In this document: positions 24,196-35,922 of the stretch, piece by piece
Position numbering within the stretch: position 1 is the first letter of the stretch
Layout: each line of letters starts with the position of its first letter
DNA from: Phanerodontia chrysosporium
Taxonomy: Eukaryota > Basidiomycota > Agaricomycetes > Polyporales > Phanerochaetaceae
Length of the DNA stretch: 64,000 nucleotides
Reading direction: 5' to 3'
Assembly: GCA_001910725.1 (NCBI GenBank)
Contig: MJGA01000021.1
Span: 434,001 to 498,000, forward strand
Program-made: the position numbers and the translations under genes
Notes under the pieces: model-generated
The model's database searches: none
What the model was told of the DNA's origin: nothing
Seen by the model: only the letters and a program-made list of their open reading frames with translations

Positions 24196-26018
24196 ATGGC
24201 CTTTGGGGATGACCAGGTAGATGAGCGTCCTACACTTCCTCCGCTGCGCGAGCTCTTCCCTGGTAAGTGCTTCGATCGTAATTGGGTCATGGCGCTGATA
24301 CATGGCGCGATAGAGTGCTTCCCGGCGGATCGGACTAGGCCCAACGTTACTGTGGACGCGCGCAGAGAGCCTGAGCGAGCACACACCTATAGGCCCTCAT
24401 CGGTACGATTCAGATCACGCATTTCCTCGCCGCCTGCTCACCTTTCAAACGTTTAGATGCAGACAACTAGTCCTGGGCGTCGAGTCCAACGGAGAGCGAC
24501 GCTTCCGCTTGCTGATGTCCCCGCTCCGGTGGCGTCGGGCTCTCAGCATCCGCTACACCATCCGGGGAATTCATACAACGCCGGATGTTATATGAGCGAG
24601 CCACCCCTGCCAGAGACCATACGCGGTCGTCCGCTCTCCGGGCTCCCTTTAGGAACAACACAGACTCGTCGGAGCGAGCACACCACGGGCAGCAACGAGA
24701 ACCATGCGGTCACAGACCTTCCGTCCGGTGTCTCAAGTGTGGAGGCAGTAGGTTATCTAGCAGCTGTTACTCCAGCCGTAACACTCACACAGATTTCAGA
24801 ACGCGACCGTACACACTCCATCCGGAACTAGAACGGCAACGTCACTGGCGTACGATGCGGTAGCGACGCACATCCCGTCTCTCCTCAATGCAACACGTCA
24901 TCGGCGTGTTCCGCCATCTACCGGACCTCTCGTTGATCACGATGGCCCAATCAATGCCGGTCCTCCTACCGTGGGTTTGAATTTGATGTCTACCCTTTGT
25001 TCCCAGACCGATTGCTCACAAGGTTATATTGCAGCCTCCGTGGCTGGAGCGGGCACCAATCTCATCGAGGCATTCCCCTCCGTGGTCAGAGCTCACAGAT
25101 CTTGTACGTCTGTCCCTGCGTCGAAACACAACCTTCCTCGCTGACCCCGTCTGTCTTCTTAGGAGTCACAACCCACGATGCATTACGAGCCCAGACCCAG
25201 TCTCTCACCCGCTGCTCCCGACTGCATGGAGCCGCCATCCGTGGGGCCCCGCCCACGCACTGTACCGCTGTCAAGCACGGCTGGTGCCCGCCCTCTGAAC
25301 ATGCGTGCAGTCCGCGGTCCCACCAGAGCAGAACCGAGCATCGCCGGACCCAGCACACGCCGCTCTGACCGCTTGTCCGGGATACCGCCGGCCGCAGCTG
25401 TCGAGGCAGGACCCAGCACGCGGCCAGTCGATGCCCCGGGACCCAGCGGATCCACCAGCAGCGTCCACAGGGCGGCCCGACTCAAGCGCTACGCCTGCTC
25501 CCTCTGCGCAAAGTCCTTCTCCAGGTGCGTCGTTCTCGTCTTTGTGTTGCCTCCCGCCGCATGCCGATGTAGCCCTCTAGGCCGAGTGCACTCAAGACGC
25601 ACATGGTGTCGCACACAAACACAAAAGGTGCGTCCGCCTTTGCCGCTCTGCGCGCTGGGCCAAGTGCTCATGCACCCCGACAGACTATGCGTGCCCAGTG
25701 CCCGGCTGCGGCCGGCGCTACACGATCAAGTCGAACCTCACGCGCCACCTGCGCGCGCACGATCCGCCGTTCGATCCACCCGCACCTGCGCACCGCGCCA
25801 CCGGAAGTGGCGCAGGTCCCTATTCTAGACACGAGACACGCAGGGCTGCAACGTTCGACGAAGCCCAGATGGAGGGGACACTGCAGCAGGATCTCATGCA
25901 GGAGGATTCTCCTCCCGAAGACTCAGCGGACGACAGTACAGCCCGCGACTCAACCCCTTCCCTAGAGCGCCGTAACAGACGGCGAAAGGGGTCTCCGCAG
26001 GACGAAGGCCGACCTTAG
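24196..26018 (+). CDS. C2H2 zinc-finger transcription factor, second copy
   Basis: The protein begins MAFGDDQVDERPTLPPLREL and continues FPE. The intron at 24263-24313 splits the same Glu codon as in the 4.8 kb factor, so the two are paralogues. A long Ser/Pro-rich region follows over several exons. Finger 1 is CSLCAKSFSR/PSALKTHMVSH, interrupted by an intron; finger 2 is CPVPGCGRRY...HLRAH after another intron (about 25615-25682). The spacing is C-x2-C-x12-H-x3-H and C-x4-C-x12-H-x3-H. The tail is acidic (EDSPPEDSADD) and then basic, ending SPQDEGRP. A nuclear DNA-binding regulator is expected. Internal exon limits between about 24,400 and 25,180 are uncertain. Confidence 0.75.
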
Positions 26019-27322
26019 CTTGTGATACATTGATGCGCCTCCTGGTAGGGGCTATTGCTTGTATTGAGACATAGAATGCTCGAGAGCGTGACTGACATAG
26101 ATATAGATCTTGCAATAGTATACCCCGTTTGCTCTGTCTCGGAGATCGCGAAAGATGATACAAAAATCCTTCGACCATACAGGGAGAGGTGTGCGTTACG
26201 TAGTCGTGTCCATAGTGATTGAATCACTCATGAGAGCCTTGATTCTTTCTGCCGGGATTATAGGAGGATAGACATCAACAGTAAGATAATTTCAGGGAGG
26301 CGTGGTCGCCAAACTTGCGAAGTACCAGCAGTCGTCGTGATTACGGGTGAGAAACGGCAGTAAGTAACCTGAACCAATGAGCTGGCAATCACGCTATATG
26401 AGTACTTAGTTCGAAAACTCCCAGATCCATGCACAAGCCCTGCGTTTGAATCCACATCTGCACCAACCTCGAGGTTTTCTACAACTTCCTCATACGGCGA
26501 GCGGAAACAAGGCGTGCTTACATAATCCACAATTTCCGACAAACCGCGACAAGCATTGACTCTTTCTTCCGTGTTTTCCTCTCGCGTTTCGTCTGGTCTA
26601 GATACAACGAGCTGTACTGCTTTGACTTCCTCTTATCGCCCGCAGCGTACAATCTCGACGTAGCATGAAGAGACATGGGCGACAGGGTCCTACAGATCAT
26701 GATACCGCCGCCGATCTCCACCGCGCTCCTCACTTGGTCTGACATCGCCGGCTCCTCGTTCCCTGACGACCTGAGTACGTCTCATCCGCTTCTGACACCC
26801 TGTCCGACCTGCGCGTTTCAGGCATTATTTTTGGGTTTTCCCTCCGAACGTGTCTATGACGTCCGCCTCGCCAGCATGTGACGAGTGCCAGCTCGGCGTG
26901 AACAGCGAGCGCCGGATGCTCCATTATGCCTGCACGCTCGCGTACCGGACAATGGCCTTTCCACTTCTTTGAACCGCTCGCGCCGCCCCCTCATCGCCGT
27001 CCCGATGCTTGCTTCTTGTCATCAAACTTCCTGCAGGTCAAGGATGACGCCACGAGACCCTCGGAGGCGTCTGCTTACGCCGGGTTCAGGAGCCCGCCTC
27101 CTGAAACGCGGGACAGGATAGGCCATGGCTCCCACAAGCGATGCATGACAACGTGCCCCGCGCTACGAGTCTTGTCGGCCATCGCATTCTGCGCCGGGTC
27201 ATGGGAGACTATCCATCATTTTCGTTTACTCGTGTCGAGCACATATATATTCTGTGCTGATGGACCGTGTGTCTGCGCTGTCCCGCCCTAAACACTCTTC
27301 CACCACGAACTTTCTGCGCACA
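26019..27322. other. Intergenic region, no gene supported
   Basis: This region lies between the second C2H2 factor and the oxygenase. A small frame at 26675-26881 (plus) begins MGDRVLQIMIPPP but has no recognised domain and is not called. An ACATATATAT at 27241-27250 is a possible TATA element about 75 bases upstream of the oxygenase start. Confidence 0.4.
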
Positions 27323-28726
27323 ATGGCCACCTACCCGCCCTTCCCTGAAGACGTCCCGACGCACCCGCTGCTCGTGGTCGATTACGAGCTCGTCAAGCAG
27401 GGAGATGAGCAGGAGATCAACACGCTTTGGGAGGCTGCGACGAAGCTTGGCTTCTGGTAGTACGTCCCGCACCCTGTCCACGTGTTTGCTAGATCTGACG
27501 CTTTCGTTAGCCTTAAGAACCATGGCGTGCACAAGGAGGTAAACGAGATGTTCGAGATGGGCGCCGAGACGATGCGCCTGCCTATGGAGGAGAAGATGAA
27601 GTACGAGCAGGGCGACGACGGCATGTCCTTCGGGTATGTCCCATTCTGGGCTCTGACACACGCTGGTGCTGAGCGTCCGAAAGTTACAAAGCAGCAGGCG
27701 CGAACGCCGTTGACGAGCACGGGACGCTCGACACCGTTGAGTTCATCAACGTCTCGAAGGACGACGCGCTCGCGTACCCGACGCCTGTCCACCGCACCTA
27801 CCCCAGCGCGACCGCCGCGCGCATGGAGAGCACCATCACCCCGTTCGTGCGCAAGAGCGTCGACATCAACAACACGCTCATGGCCGTCTTCAACGCCCGC
27901 CTTGGCCTGCCGCCTGGCACCCTCGCTGCACTCCACCGCGATGACGAGAACAGCTGCTCCGAGGCTCGCTGTATCAAGAAGCCGCCGACACACAATCCCC
28001 AAGAGGAGAGCCCCGACCGCCAGGCGATCGGTGCGCATACCGACTTTGGCTCCCTGGTGCGCCCGTCTCTGCTCTGCCTTGAAGCGCTTCTGCTGATTAT
28101 GTGCCCTAGTCCTTCCTCCATAACCGCCTTGGCGGCCTACAGGTGTATCCGCCCGGCGCGGACAAGTGGTACTACATCGAGGTACGTTCACGAACGAACC
28201 TTGAGTCTGACGCCCCTGATGATCCGCGCAGCCACTCCCGGGACACGCAATCTGCAACGTCGGCGACGCGCTCTCGCTCTTCAGCGGCGGCATCCTGCGC
28301 TCGAACCTTCACCGTGTCGTGTGCGTCGCCCCATCGCCCCATGTGCCTCTACCTTGTCTAACACCCTTCCGCAGCACACCCCCCGGCGCACAGGCCGCGT
28401 ACGAGCGCTGGTCCCTCGTCTTCTTCAGCCGGCCCAACAACAGCGCGGAGCTACGCGCGCTCTCCGACATGAGCCCCGTCATCGACGCTGCCGTGCGTGC
28501 CGCGCCTGACCCAACCAAATTCGAGACGGGCCAGACGGCCCGCGCCTGGTTCGCCCGCCGCATCAAGAACCAGCGTATCAAGAATCGCACCGTACGTACC
28601 CGCCTGTGTAATTCTATGCCAAGTGAACCTCTGAACTCCGGTGTCCTGCAGGGCCCCGAGACCTGGCGTGCCAGCCGCGGCACGGAGCACAGCGAGCAGC
28701 AGGCCCCAGCTGTCGCAGCGTACTGA
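27323..28726 (+). CDS. 2-oxoglutarate/Fe(II) dioxygenase, IPNS-like
   Basis: Intact multi-exon gene starting MATYPPFPEDVPTHPLLVVD. Exon 1 ends at 27459 and intron 1 runs 27460-27510, joining GFWY to LKNHGVHKEV, the DIOX_N domain. The catalytic barrel follows: GAHTDFGSL supplies the first His and the Asp of the iron triad, SNLHRVV the second His, and ERWSLVFF the RxS motif that usually binds 2-oxoglutarate. The C-terminus is GPETWRASRGTEH...VAAY. The size (about 350 residues) and motif order match isopenicillin N synthase/ACC oxidase-like enzymes, which are cytosolic and often act in secondary metabolism. The substrate is unknown. A pseudogene copy lies at 41.1 kb. Confidence 0.85.
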
Positions 28727-29427
28727 GCCATGCGGGGTGTTCTATGTTTTGCGATACCAGGAAGGTTGGTTTATTCGTCTTTGACCTAATACTCGAATGG
28801 AATTTTGTACTACTAGCGTGCACTCAATTGGATCTACTGTTTCTTTGTGTGCCTTCCAAATTATCATGTGCAGCGTTGGATCTGGCAGCCGACTTTTCCC
28901 ACCAATCAGGCACCCTCGCGCACCACCATCTGTTTGTGAGTCCGCTGATGCAGCCACTTGGCCGTCTGATCTCGTGCTTACATCAACTGCGACAGACGTC
29001 GATTTCTCGGGACGTTCCGCGCCACGAAGGCAATTCCTTTGCGAAGTTTGACGCTGCCATTCGAGTGAGCGGTGGGCGTCACGGCTCTTCCCTCGCAGCA
29101 TCCACCTGCCCAGCTTCCGATTACCATCCTACGCTGCAATCCCGTCTCTGCTGCAAGCCACAGCGATCGGTAGCTGTGCTGCTCCGGGCCTCCATGACGA
29201 TTCCATGCAGCTCTCTGATTCCCGCACAACGGGTGAGTGGACCCTTCCGAGGCTCCCAGTCGCCTCATTGGCGTCGTCTCAGAGGTGTTCGGAAGAAGTT
29301 GGCGCTCTAGAGCCACGTCTCTGCAGGTCCATCTGACAGGGATACCCCGTGTTGGAATTTGATGTTCGGGCACAGGGAACTGGCTCGACAACGCTTGTGT
29401 TCACTATGCTGCGGACCCTCTGGCCCT
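28727..29427. other. Intergenic region, 3' flank of the oxygenase
   Basis: A 188-codon frame at 28744-29310 (plus) overlaps an equally open minus frame and shows no motif, so no gene is called. The region forms the transition into the AT-rich repeat island. Confidence 0.4.
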
Positions 29428-30448
29428 CCTTGTATACATGTGTTGAAAGTCGTCCGCACAGGGCACAATCAAAACTGCCATGCAGGCAGAAGTCAAAAGC
29501 TCCAGCATGCCCAGAGGGCTGAAGTGCTGAGCACCCATCAAAAGATGTGCCATCGACGTATTCTTACCAGGTCTTGCAGTGGGACAAGTCTCGCCGCTTT
29601 TCCCCATTCTTGTTTCCTGCTCCGAGTGATTCATAGATTAGATTCCATCCTGATCAATCTTCAGTGTTTCTTTATTCATCTTGTGGATTAGATTCTGCCT
29701 TTTCCAGAGTGAGCATTTTTCTATTTGTTTATTGCCTATTCTAGATACATGCAAGTATAGCTAAGTAGATTATGAAATGCATAGAAAATTGCTAGAAAAT
29801 ATCATTGGGGTTATTGTCACGTATGGGACAGCATAGCCCCATTATTAGCCTTATCTGGTCATTTTCCTTGATTAATCCAACATGTGAGCAACCCTCACTG
29901 TTGCAGAGCAAAGGCTCGACGCTGCACGAGGGAGGACAGACGGGGATGATGACGACTGGGTGCAGCAGAGCAAATCACGCAGTGACGAACTAACTTGTAC
30001 AGCTGTCCGTATTGACCAAGATACATTAGCAAACTTGTTGTGATGCGCAGACTCTGGGATGAAGGAGAATAGCAAGATAATATTTTTGAGAATTTTCTAC
30101 GGCTTTTATAGACTACATAGCTATACTTCCGTGTATCTAAAGTAGACAATAATCAAGTGAAAAATACCTGTTCTGAAAAAGCAGAAACTAATCTACGAGA
30201 TTGATGGGTGAGCGCTGGAGATTGATAAGGGCAGAATCTAATCTACTGATTACTCAGAGCAGAAAAGAGGAATGGGGGAGGCAGCGAGACTTGTCTCACC
30301 GCAAGACCTAAGAAGGATATGCTGACGGCGCATCTTTTGATGGGTGCTCAGCACTTCAGCCCTCTGGGCATGCCGGAGCTTTTGACTTCCATCTGCACGA
30401 CGGTTTTGAGTGCACCCTGACGGGGCAACTTTCAACAAAACTATACTA
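29428..30448. repeat. Large imperfect inverted repeat (fold-back element)
   Basis: The plus strand from about 29428 to 29812 reappears as the reverse complement at about 30448-30068. The core is a 40-base perfect match beginning TGCCCAGAGGGCTGAAGTGC (plus strand about 29508). The rest diverges by substitutions and small indels; both arms contain GATTAGATTC-type motifs and a shared AT-rich inner end with AGAAAATT. The spacer is about 255 bases. Arms of about 380 bases could fold into a long hairpin. It may be a fold-back or MITE-like transposon relic. No terminal duplication was found. Confidence 0.75.
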
Positions 30449-30993
30449 CTACACAAGTGGGGGCTTACCTGTCCATATTAACCAAGAGGTCGAGATGGCG
30501 GACAGAACCGAGGAGTGCTACTCTTATATACACCAGCACTCTAGAACAGGCTGTACAGTTACATAAGCTGACAGCAGTGCTCAGCATAGCTGGCAAGGCT
30601 GTGATGCAGACTGCGCAGTGAAGCTGTGTCAGGGCAGTGTCATGAGGCAGTGTCAGGCCAAAACTGTGTCATCAGACTGATCAGCTCAGAGTGTCTCAGC
30701 GAGGGGAGTCATCAGGGATGAAAGCGCCTCTTCGGCGATCCGGAAAACTGGTTGCAAGGTAAACTGGTGATTTAGGCAGTGTCAGAGCATGCAGCGGGAT
30801 GTGCTGGCATCTAGGGGTGATGCGTCATCAGGACGCTGGTGGTGGATGGCCAGGCACTGAGTGTGGGCAGCTAGAACTCCACACGATGCGAGGACTGCTC
30901 GTTCGTTGAATTAATCGAGTAAAGTAGCCACAATAAGGTGAAAAATGGGGCTACGCCATCACATCTGTGATAGCAGATAATGTTAGAAATTCT
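30449..30993. other. AT-rich repeat-derived region, no gene
   Basis: This region lies between the fold-back repeat and the hAT element. It contains repeated copies of CAGTGTCA (for example near 30635, 30648 and 30778) that look like degenerate subterminal repeats of another transposon. No coding potential is seen. Confidence 0.35.
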
Positions 30994-31001
30994 ACCTACA
31001 G
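30994..31001 (+). repeat. Left target-site duplication of the hAT element
   Basis: ACCTACAG directly abuts the left terminal repeat. The right copy, ATCTACAG at 32153-32160, differs by one C/T change. Eight bases is the hAT family length. Confidence 0.75.
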
Positions 31002-32152
31002 TAAAGCCTGGCACGAGTCCAGCTCACCTGTGGATTATGTAGGTAAGAGCCATGGGATTACCTGCAGATATGCTGACTCGTAGCTCCAGATCACCCATTT
31101 CCACAGCTCATGCACAGGTCTGGGTCATGCTCTGCACATACGCAGATCCTGAGCCAAGTACCTGTACATAAGCCATGAAAGCTAGGCTGCATGCGAGGGG
31201 TCTGACCGGCGATATTCAGACCTTGCAGTCTTGAGTGCTAGGGGTCCTAAAATAGTTGCCACCTCAAAAAATCATGTTGGAGTATATTTTGGGTTGCAAA
31301 AGGGCTCTTTTTTGCTTTTAACATAGACTAGAACAGCAATGGTATTATACTAATGAACAAAATTGGATGGGTTCAAAGCACTCATACGGATCGACTGGGC
31401 CTTGCAGTCATGGGTGCAGTGTTTTTCTTACAGTGGCTGGTATAACAACTCATGTTCTGAGTGCATTGCATGTTGTCATAGCACACAAGACCATCTAAAC
31501 TATAAATGTAGAACTTCATTGTATTATATAAGAGCAAAAAAGTGGTTGTTTCTAAGTAGCAGTCTTTACCTGGCTTGATTTCTCTTGGAAGTACTCAATT
31601 ACCTCGTCCCCGGGAATGACACCCTCACGCCCTGCCCAAGATCCAAAAACCATTGCAGCACGCACTGGGCTGTCAGAGAGGGTATTCCTATGCTTTGAAA
31701 CTGTGAGGCCACCACGCGAGAACGCTTGCTCAATGCTAGTCGAGGCTGTCGGCGCTGAGAGAAAGTCCAGGGTCATTTGCCCAAGCGAGTGAGGTGTGGA
31801 ACCAGTGCGCTGGCTGTCCCAGTACTGAATGGGGTCACTGATGTGAGGCAGAGTAGAGGAATCGAGGTACTCAGTTGCTGGATTGTCAGAGGGGTTGACG
31901 GTGTTGTAATCGTTAATTTCGGCGAAGAGATCATTGACAGCCATATATTATACTCTGTCTACTGCTACAATATGTGATTTATTCGAAAACAAAACTATAG
32001 CTAACCCTCAAGATCTGCAGATGACCTGCGGACCCACAGGTATGTGATCTGTGGGAAAGGATCTGTGCAGATCTAGGTCAAGGCAACTTGGTGCCAGATA
32101 TCTGCATCTGCAGATCCGGGTCAATTCATGGGTGGACTCATGCCAGGCTTTA
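31002..32152. mobile_element. hAT-family DNA transposon, internally degraded
   Basis: The ends are a 20-base terminal inverted repeat with one mismatch: TAAAGCCTGGCACGAGTCCA on the left and TAAAGCCTGGCATGAGTCCA on the right (reverse complement). Near-identical 8-base target duplications flank it. Both subterminal regions are dense in GATCTG/CAGAT and ACCTG motifs, as expected of hAT transposase binding sites. Only the C-terminal end of a transposase remains inside (31552-31944, minus), so the 1.15 kb element is non-autonomous. The close match of the two ends suggests fairly recent insertion. Confidence 0.85.
31552..31944 (-). pseudogene. hAT transposase remnant, C-terminal dimerisation domain
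   Basis: The 130-residue frame contains DPIQYWDSQ, a segment ending DFLSAPTASTSIEQAFSRGG and LTVSKHRNTLSD, the signature of the hAT C-terminal dimerisation domain. The BED finger and the RNase-H-like catalytic core are absent, so it cannot transpose on its own. Confidence 0.85.
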
Positions 32153-32160
32153 ATCTACAG
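32153..32160 (+). repeat. Right target-site duplication of the hAT element
   Basis: ATCTACAG abuts the right terminal repeat and matches the left copy at 7 of 8 positions. Confidence 0.75.
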
Positions 32161-32566
32161 TAGTTGCCAAAAATAATGCAATAACACTAGCACCAGAATT
32201 TTGGTAGGCACTGCTTCATATACAGATACACACTCGATTCTTTCTTTTTTTGGTGTATTAGATAGTTCATAATTATAGCTTATAACTTCTATATGTGTTG
32301 TATAGATGTATGCTTATAGATTGAGTGATAAGAGTGATAAAATATAGCAGTGCCCAGAGTTGTTGTATTATCTTTGGCAGCCACTGTATATGACCTATAA
32401 GTAAGTCAAACATATGCTCCACTTTATATTGTCATAGAGGTAATAGTCCATAAAGTGCTCAATAGTATTGTGGAATAATATGCCATATCAAAATGCAACA
32501 AAAGTAAGTAGAGAAAATTCTATTGTAAAGCTAGCTAAGTGAATTGTAAAATGCCAAAGATAATTT
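32161..32566. other. AT-rich intergenic region, no gene
   Basis: Very AT-rich and CpG-poor DNA between the hAT element and the 3' end of the membrane-protein gene. Stops are frequent in all frames. It probably includes the 3' UTR of the minus-strand gene. Confidence 0.45.
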
Positions 32567-35145
32567 TTAGGGGTATAATGGTTCCAAAACTTCATCACAT
32601 TTTACACCATTTGCAGAAGCACAGTGCTGCATGATGCGCTCACTAACTTGAAAATTGAACATTCCAGCAGTTCGTAGATTTTCCATTGTTGGTGTCTCCA
32701 CCATGGCAAGATGGGGCTCAACTCCAAGGAGCCAAACATATTGCAACAAACCTCCACTGTCAATAGTGTCACGTGGATCATAGGCAGCACGTGCTGATGC
32801 AGGAACACGAATGATGACAATGGAGAGAATGAACAACCCAATCGATGCAGCCAGGCCGATCAATATCTGAAAAGGTGTTATCACAGTGTAAGCTTTGCTA
32901 ACTATACAGAAACTCACTGGAACTAAGTTGAGCTGCTTAATAATTTAGTCATCAAGGATTTGCAAAGGGAGTTGCAAATACTGCTCACATTTAAGCGCAG
33001 TTTCTGTGAGTTGACTATAATTACTGCTTCACCATATACATCATCTTTTGCAGGGCTATCAAGGGTTAAATTCATGCCACTGTCTGACATGAACATTGTT
33101 CTGCTTTCAGGTTGAGCAAGTTTGTCCACTGCATGTAGACTGGGATAATGTACAGTATTTCCTACATAACAACTTAATAGAATTCACAGTAAGCTGATTG
33201 ATATGACATACCATACCATGCAACAGCAGCAAGAGCCTTTGCTATACTATGATTGATTTCTGAAACAGTCACTGTTGTTCGGTTGTCTGATGCAAGATGC
33301 AGATCTTCTGTGATAAATCTTTTAAACTGTAGTGAGGCAAAGTGCAAATGTAAAACTAAAGATGAACATACACATCAAGTGCTGTAGGGGTGACTGTAAT
33401 TGAAGTGGACTTATTGAGGAATTTATTAATAGGAATGTTATCTTTCAGTGGTTTTACTTGAAATGTGCCAGGGTCATAGCCTGGAAGTGGGATTGGTGGC
33501 ACTCCATATGGAATTCCAGGCCCATCATTGTCCCCTGCAGAAATAGCAAATGAAGTGCTGTGTCCGCTTGGTGGAGAGAAGTATGGTACACTTTGTGCCT
33601 GGCTTGCATTAGCATATACATATAATTCCTTAGGGATATATACTTACAGCCCGCAATTGATCTGTAAGTATGGGATGAACTGGCCAGGTCCAATTTTTCC
33701 ACAACACATTGGTGTGTGGCTCTATTGGTGATGCAAGTGGACTACGTGTCTCAGTGGAGACATTGACCATTTTGTTGGTAATGTTGACAGTGCAAACTAA
33801 GATCTGTACAGCACTAATAAAGACTGGTAACCTTTAGTCAAGCTGTGTTCTGTTGTATAAAGACCAGGTACATACCAGCAGGATTTGCCATAGGGTATGG
33901 AACAACCACAGAACTGGTTATTGGTGTCCATGGCAATTGTACCCCATTTGTGTCCACAACAGCTAACGTGGAGATTGCAACAATTGGCACCCAGCATGAC
34001 CCTGGATGGTACTCCATATCTCTGCTGGGGTGCGGGTGGTTGCAACCATGTGCAATTTGAGAAGGCTGTCCTGTATATACTGCAGCAGAGCTATCTAAAA
34101 TTCTTTATAAGCAATAATAACTAGGAATGCTGCATGTATGCTTACAGGGATAACTGGCTAAATATGAGTTAATATTTAAGTGGCCATCAGGCTGATTAGG
34201 ATCCAGGTCCACAAGCAACATTTCTATGTTGAGCCGCCCTTCACCAGTGTTTCCATCACCCTCTGGTGATTGGGTAGGTGGCAAAGAAGCACACTCAACA
34301 GTGTACACAGATGCATTGACTTGTGTACTCCCTGTTGCAGATGGGACAATTGGAATGACATCATAAACAATGTTCTCCTGAAGTCCAAGGGTGGGCAGTT
34401 GGTCCAAAAAGAGGAGGACATCATAGGCACTTGCAAAACTGTAACAAGTGAGAACCATCAAAGATATGATGCAATGGTTGCTGGGGTAACTTACTTGGCA
34501 GACGGTCTTGTAACATTTGCAAGCACTGTCTTTGCAATTATGGGTACTGTTGTGTTGTAAGGTACCACGGTCAAGACGGAGGGAATGGTGATATGGAGAA
34601 TCCAGATGCCGAACAGATACTTGGCAATATAGATAACACCTGCCATTGCGGCACGAACTCTGAACTGATCCCAGAGCAACACACGCAGTGCCAAGGCCCA
34701 GCCACGCATTGCTTTTGTCATGCAACGCAGTAAGCGTCTGGCGAACATAAAGGTTGCTGCGGAAGGCCATGGACTGAGTCACCGTGAGAAGCAGTGCGAG
34801 AATAATCTATGGCATCATCAGCGGGGCACTTGGAGGTGAGAACGTCATCAATCCACTCACCGTCCCGAATACCTGCATCAAGGTCGTCACAAGAAGTGGA
34901 CACCATTGCAAGGAGAACGGAGTGAGCTTGAAGGATAAGGCATGTTCCCAGCCCTTCAGGCATACAAGGAGCAGGACAGCATGTATGACAATGAGGCTCG
35001 AGTGCAGGCCCACGCAAAGGGTTGCGTGTAGGCGATATGCCGACCACTTGACCTTCCAGGTCGAGAGAATGTGCCTGGAAGGCTCGTATCGCCCCGTTGC
35101 GACATTTCGCTCATTGGTACGAGAATCCTGTGTAGTCATTTTCAT
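32567..35145 (-). CDS. Multi-pass membrane protein of a fungal family of unknown function
   Basis: The start is at MKMTTQDSRTNERN (35145) or the next Met two codons on. Exon 1 has a hydrophobic segment (LHATLCVGLHSSLIVIHAVL) followed by WEHALSFKLTPFSLQWCPLL. The next exon has RQTLTALHDKSNAWLGLG, then DQFRVRAAMAG, a membrane segment (YIAKYLFGIWILHITIPSVL) and a long probably extracellular part with VVPYNTTVP, QENIVYDVIPIV and LPWTPITSSVVVPYPMANP. The last exon has a C-terminal helix (PFQILIGLAASIGLFILSIV) and ends CDEVLEPLYP. The organisation is two N-terminal helices, a large loop and a C-terminal helix, as in a widespread Agaricomycete family. A single-base frame change near 34,685 separates ...GLGTAC from LLWDQF. 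Unlike its neighbours, most of the gene is AT-rich and CpG-depleted. Confidence 0.7.
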
Positions 35146-35922
35146 GCGCGTGGCGAATAGAGATGCGTGCAGCGGAGGGGAAAGGTGTCCCGGACAGAGA
35201 TGCATGTGGCTGGTAGATATAGGCGGAGCAGCAGGGTTGGAGGGTCTGCTACGGCAAGGCAGGGGGGAGGAGATGTCGTGGTATCGGACATAATCGTCTG
35301 CCGGGACGATCTGCGTCGACAGCTTCAGAAATCGTGGCCCCTGGGATCCAAGTCCGAGTCGACTGTCATGTAAAATTAATTTAACAGTGCACGAAGTGCT
35401 TCTCAGCCTCACCTACACGGTGAGCTAGGTCAAATGGCTTCATGAATGTGCCGCGGGTGGTTTCGATTAAAGACATGCCCCACAGTGCTGCTATTCGGGA
35501 AGTGGGTGGCGGCATGGTGTGAACATGCCTGCGAGTTTGCAGGAGACAGGCGGTCAAGAACTGAAAGCCGCGAGTGCACGCCAACACCACGCTGCGGGCT
35601 TCAATGCATTGACGATGTACTGCAATGATCCTCAGGTAAATGTGTATGAGCGAGGCGGTTGCCCAACATTCGATGTTCAACGTTGAACGTTGAACCCCCG
35701 CCACGACACTGTGTCCTTTTCGCCGTAATGCGTGCTAGGGACTGGTGATAAGATATCACGAAGAAAGCTTGGGAGTAAAGCTCACTGTATCGATATATCT
35801 GTCTCTGAGTCTCTCCTGCTGTCGTGCATCCGCCTCGTGATGGCTCGAGACACGATTTACAGCGCAGCGGTAAAGCGCTGAAGTCCCTCATCACAACATG
35901 TCCCGCGTCTTCCCATACCTCC
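35146..35922. other. Divergent region between the membrane gene and the HAD gene
   Basis: Composition returns to normal CpG content here. No gene is supported. A short self-complementary repeat, AACGTTGAACGTTGAAC, is seen near 35,678-35,694. Confidence 0.4.

Noticed and set aside
23718..24212. Possible gene upstream of the second C2H2 factor
   Set aside because: The translation has a plausible middle but no conserved motif, and it overlaps the promoter and start of the C2H2 gene.
28744..29310. 188-codon open frame downstream of the oxygenase
   Set aside because: No motif, no splice context, and the opposite strand is equally open.
29438..30460. Possible duplicated short protein in the two arms of the inverted repeat
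   Set aside because: The shared peptide-like segment simply reflects the DNA repeat; no start context, splice sites or family support coding.
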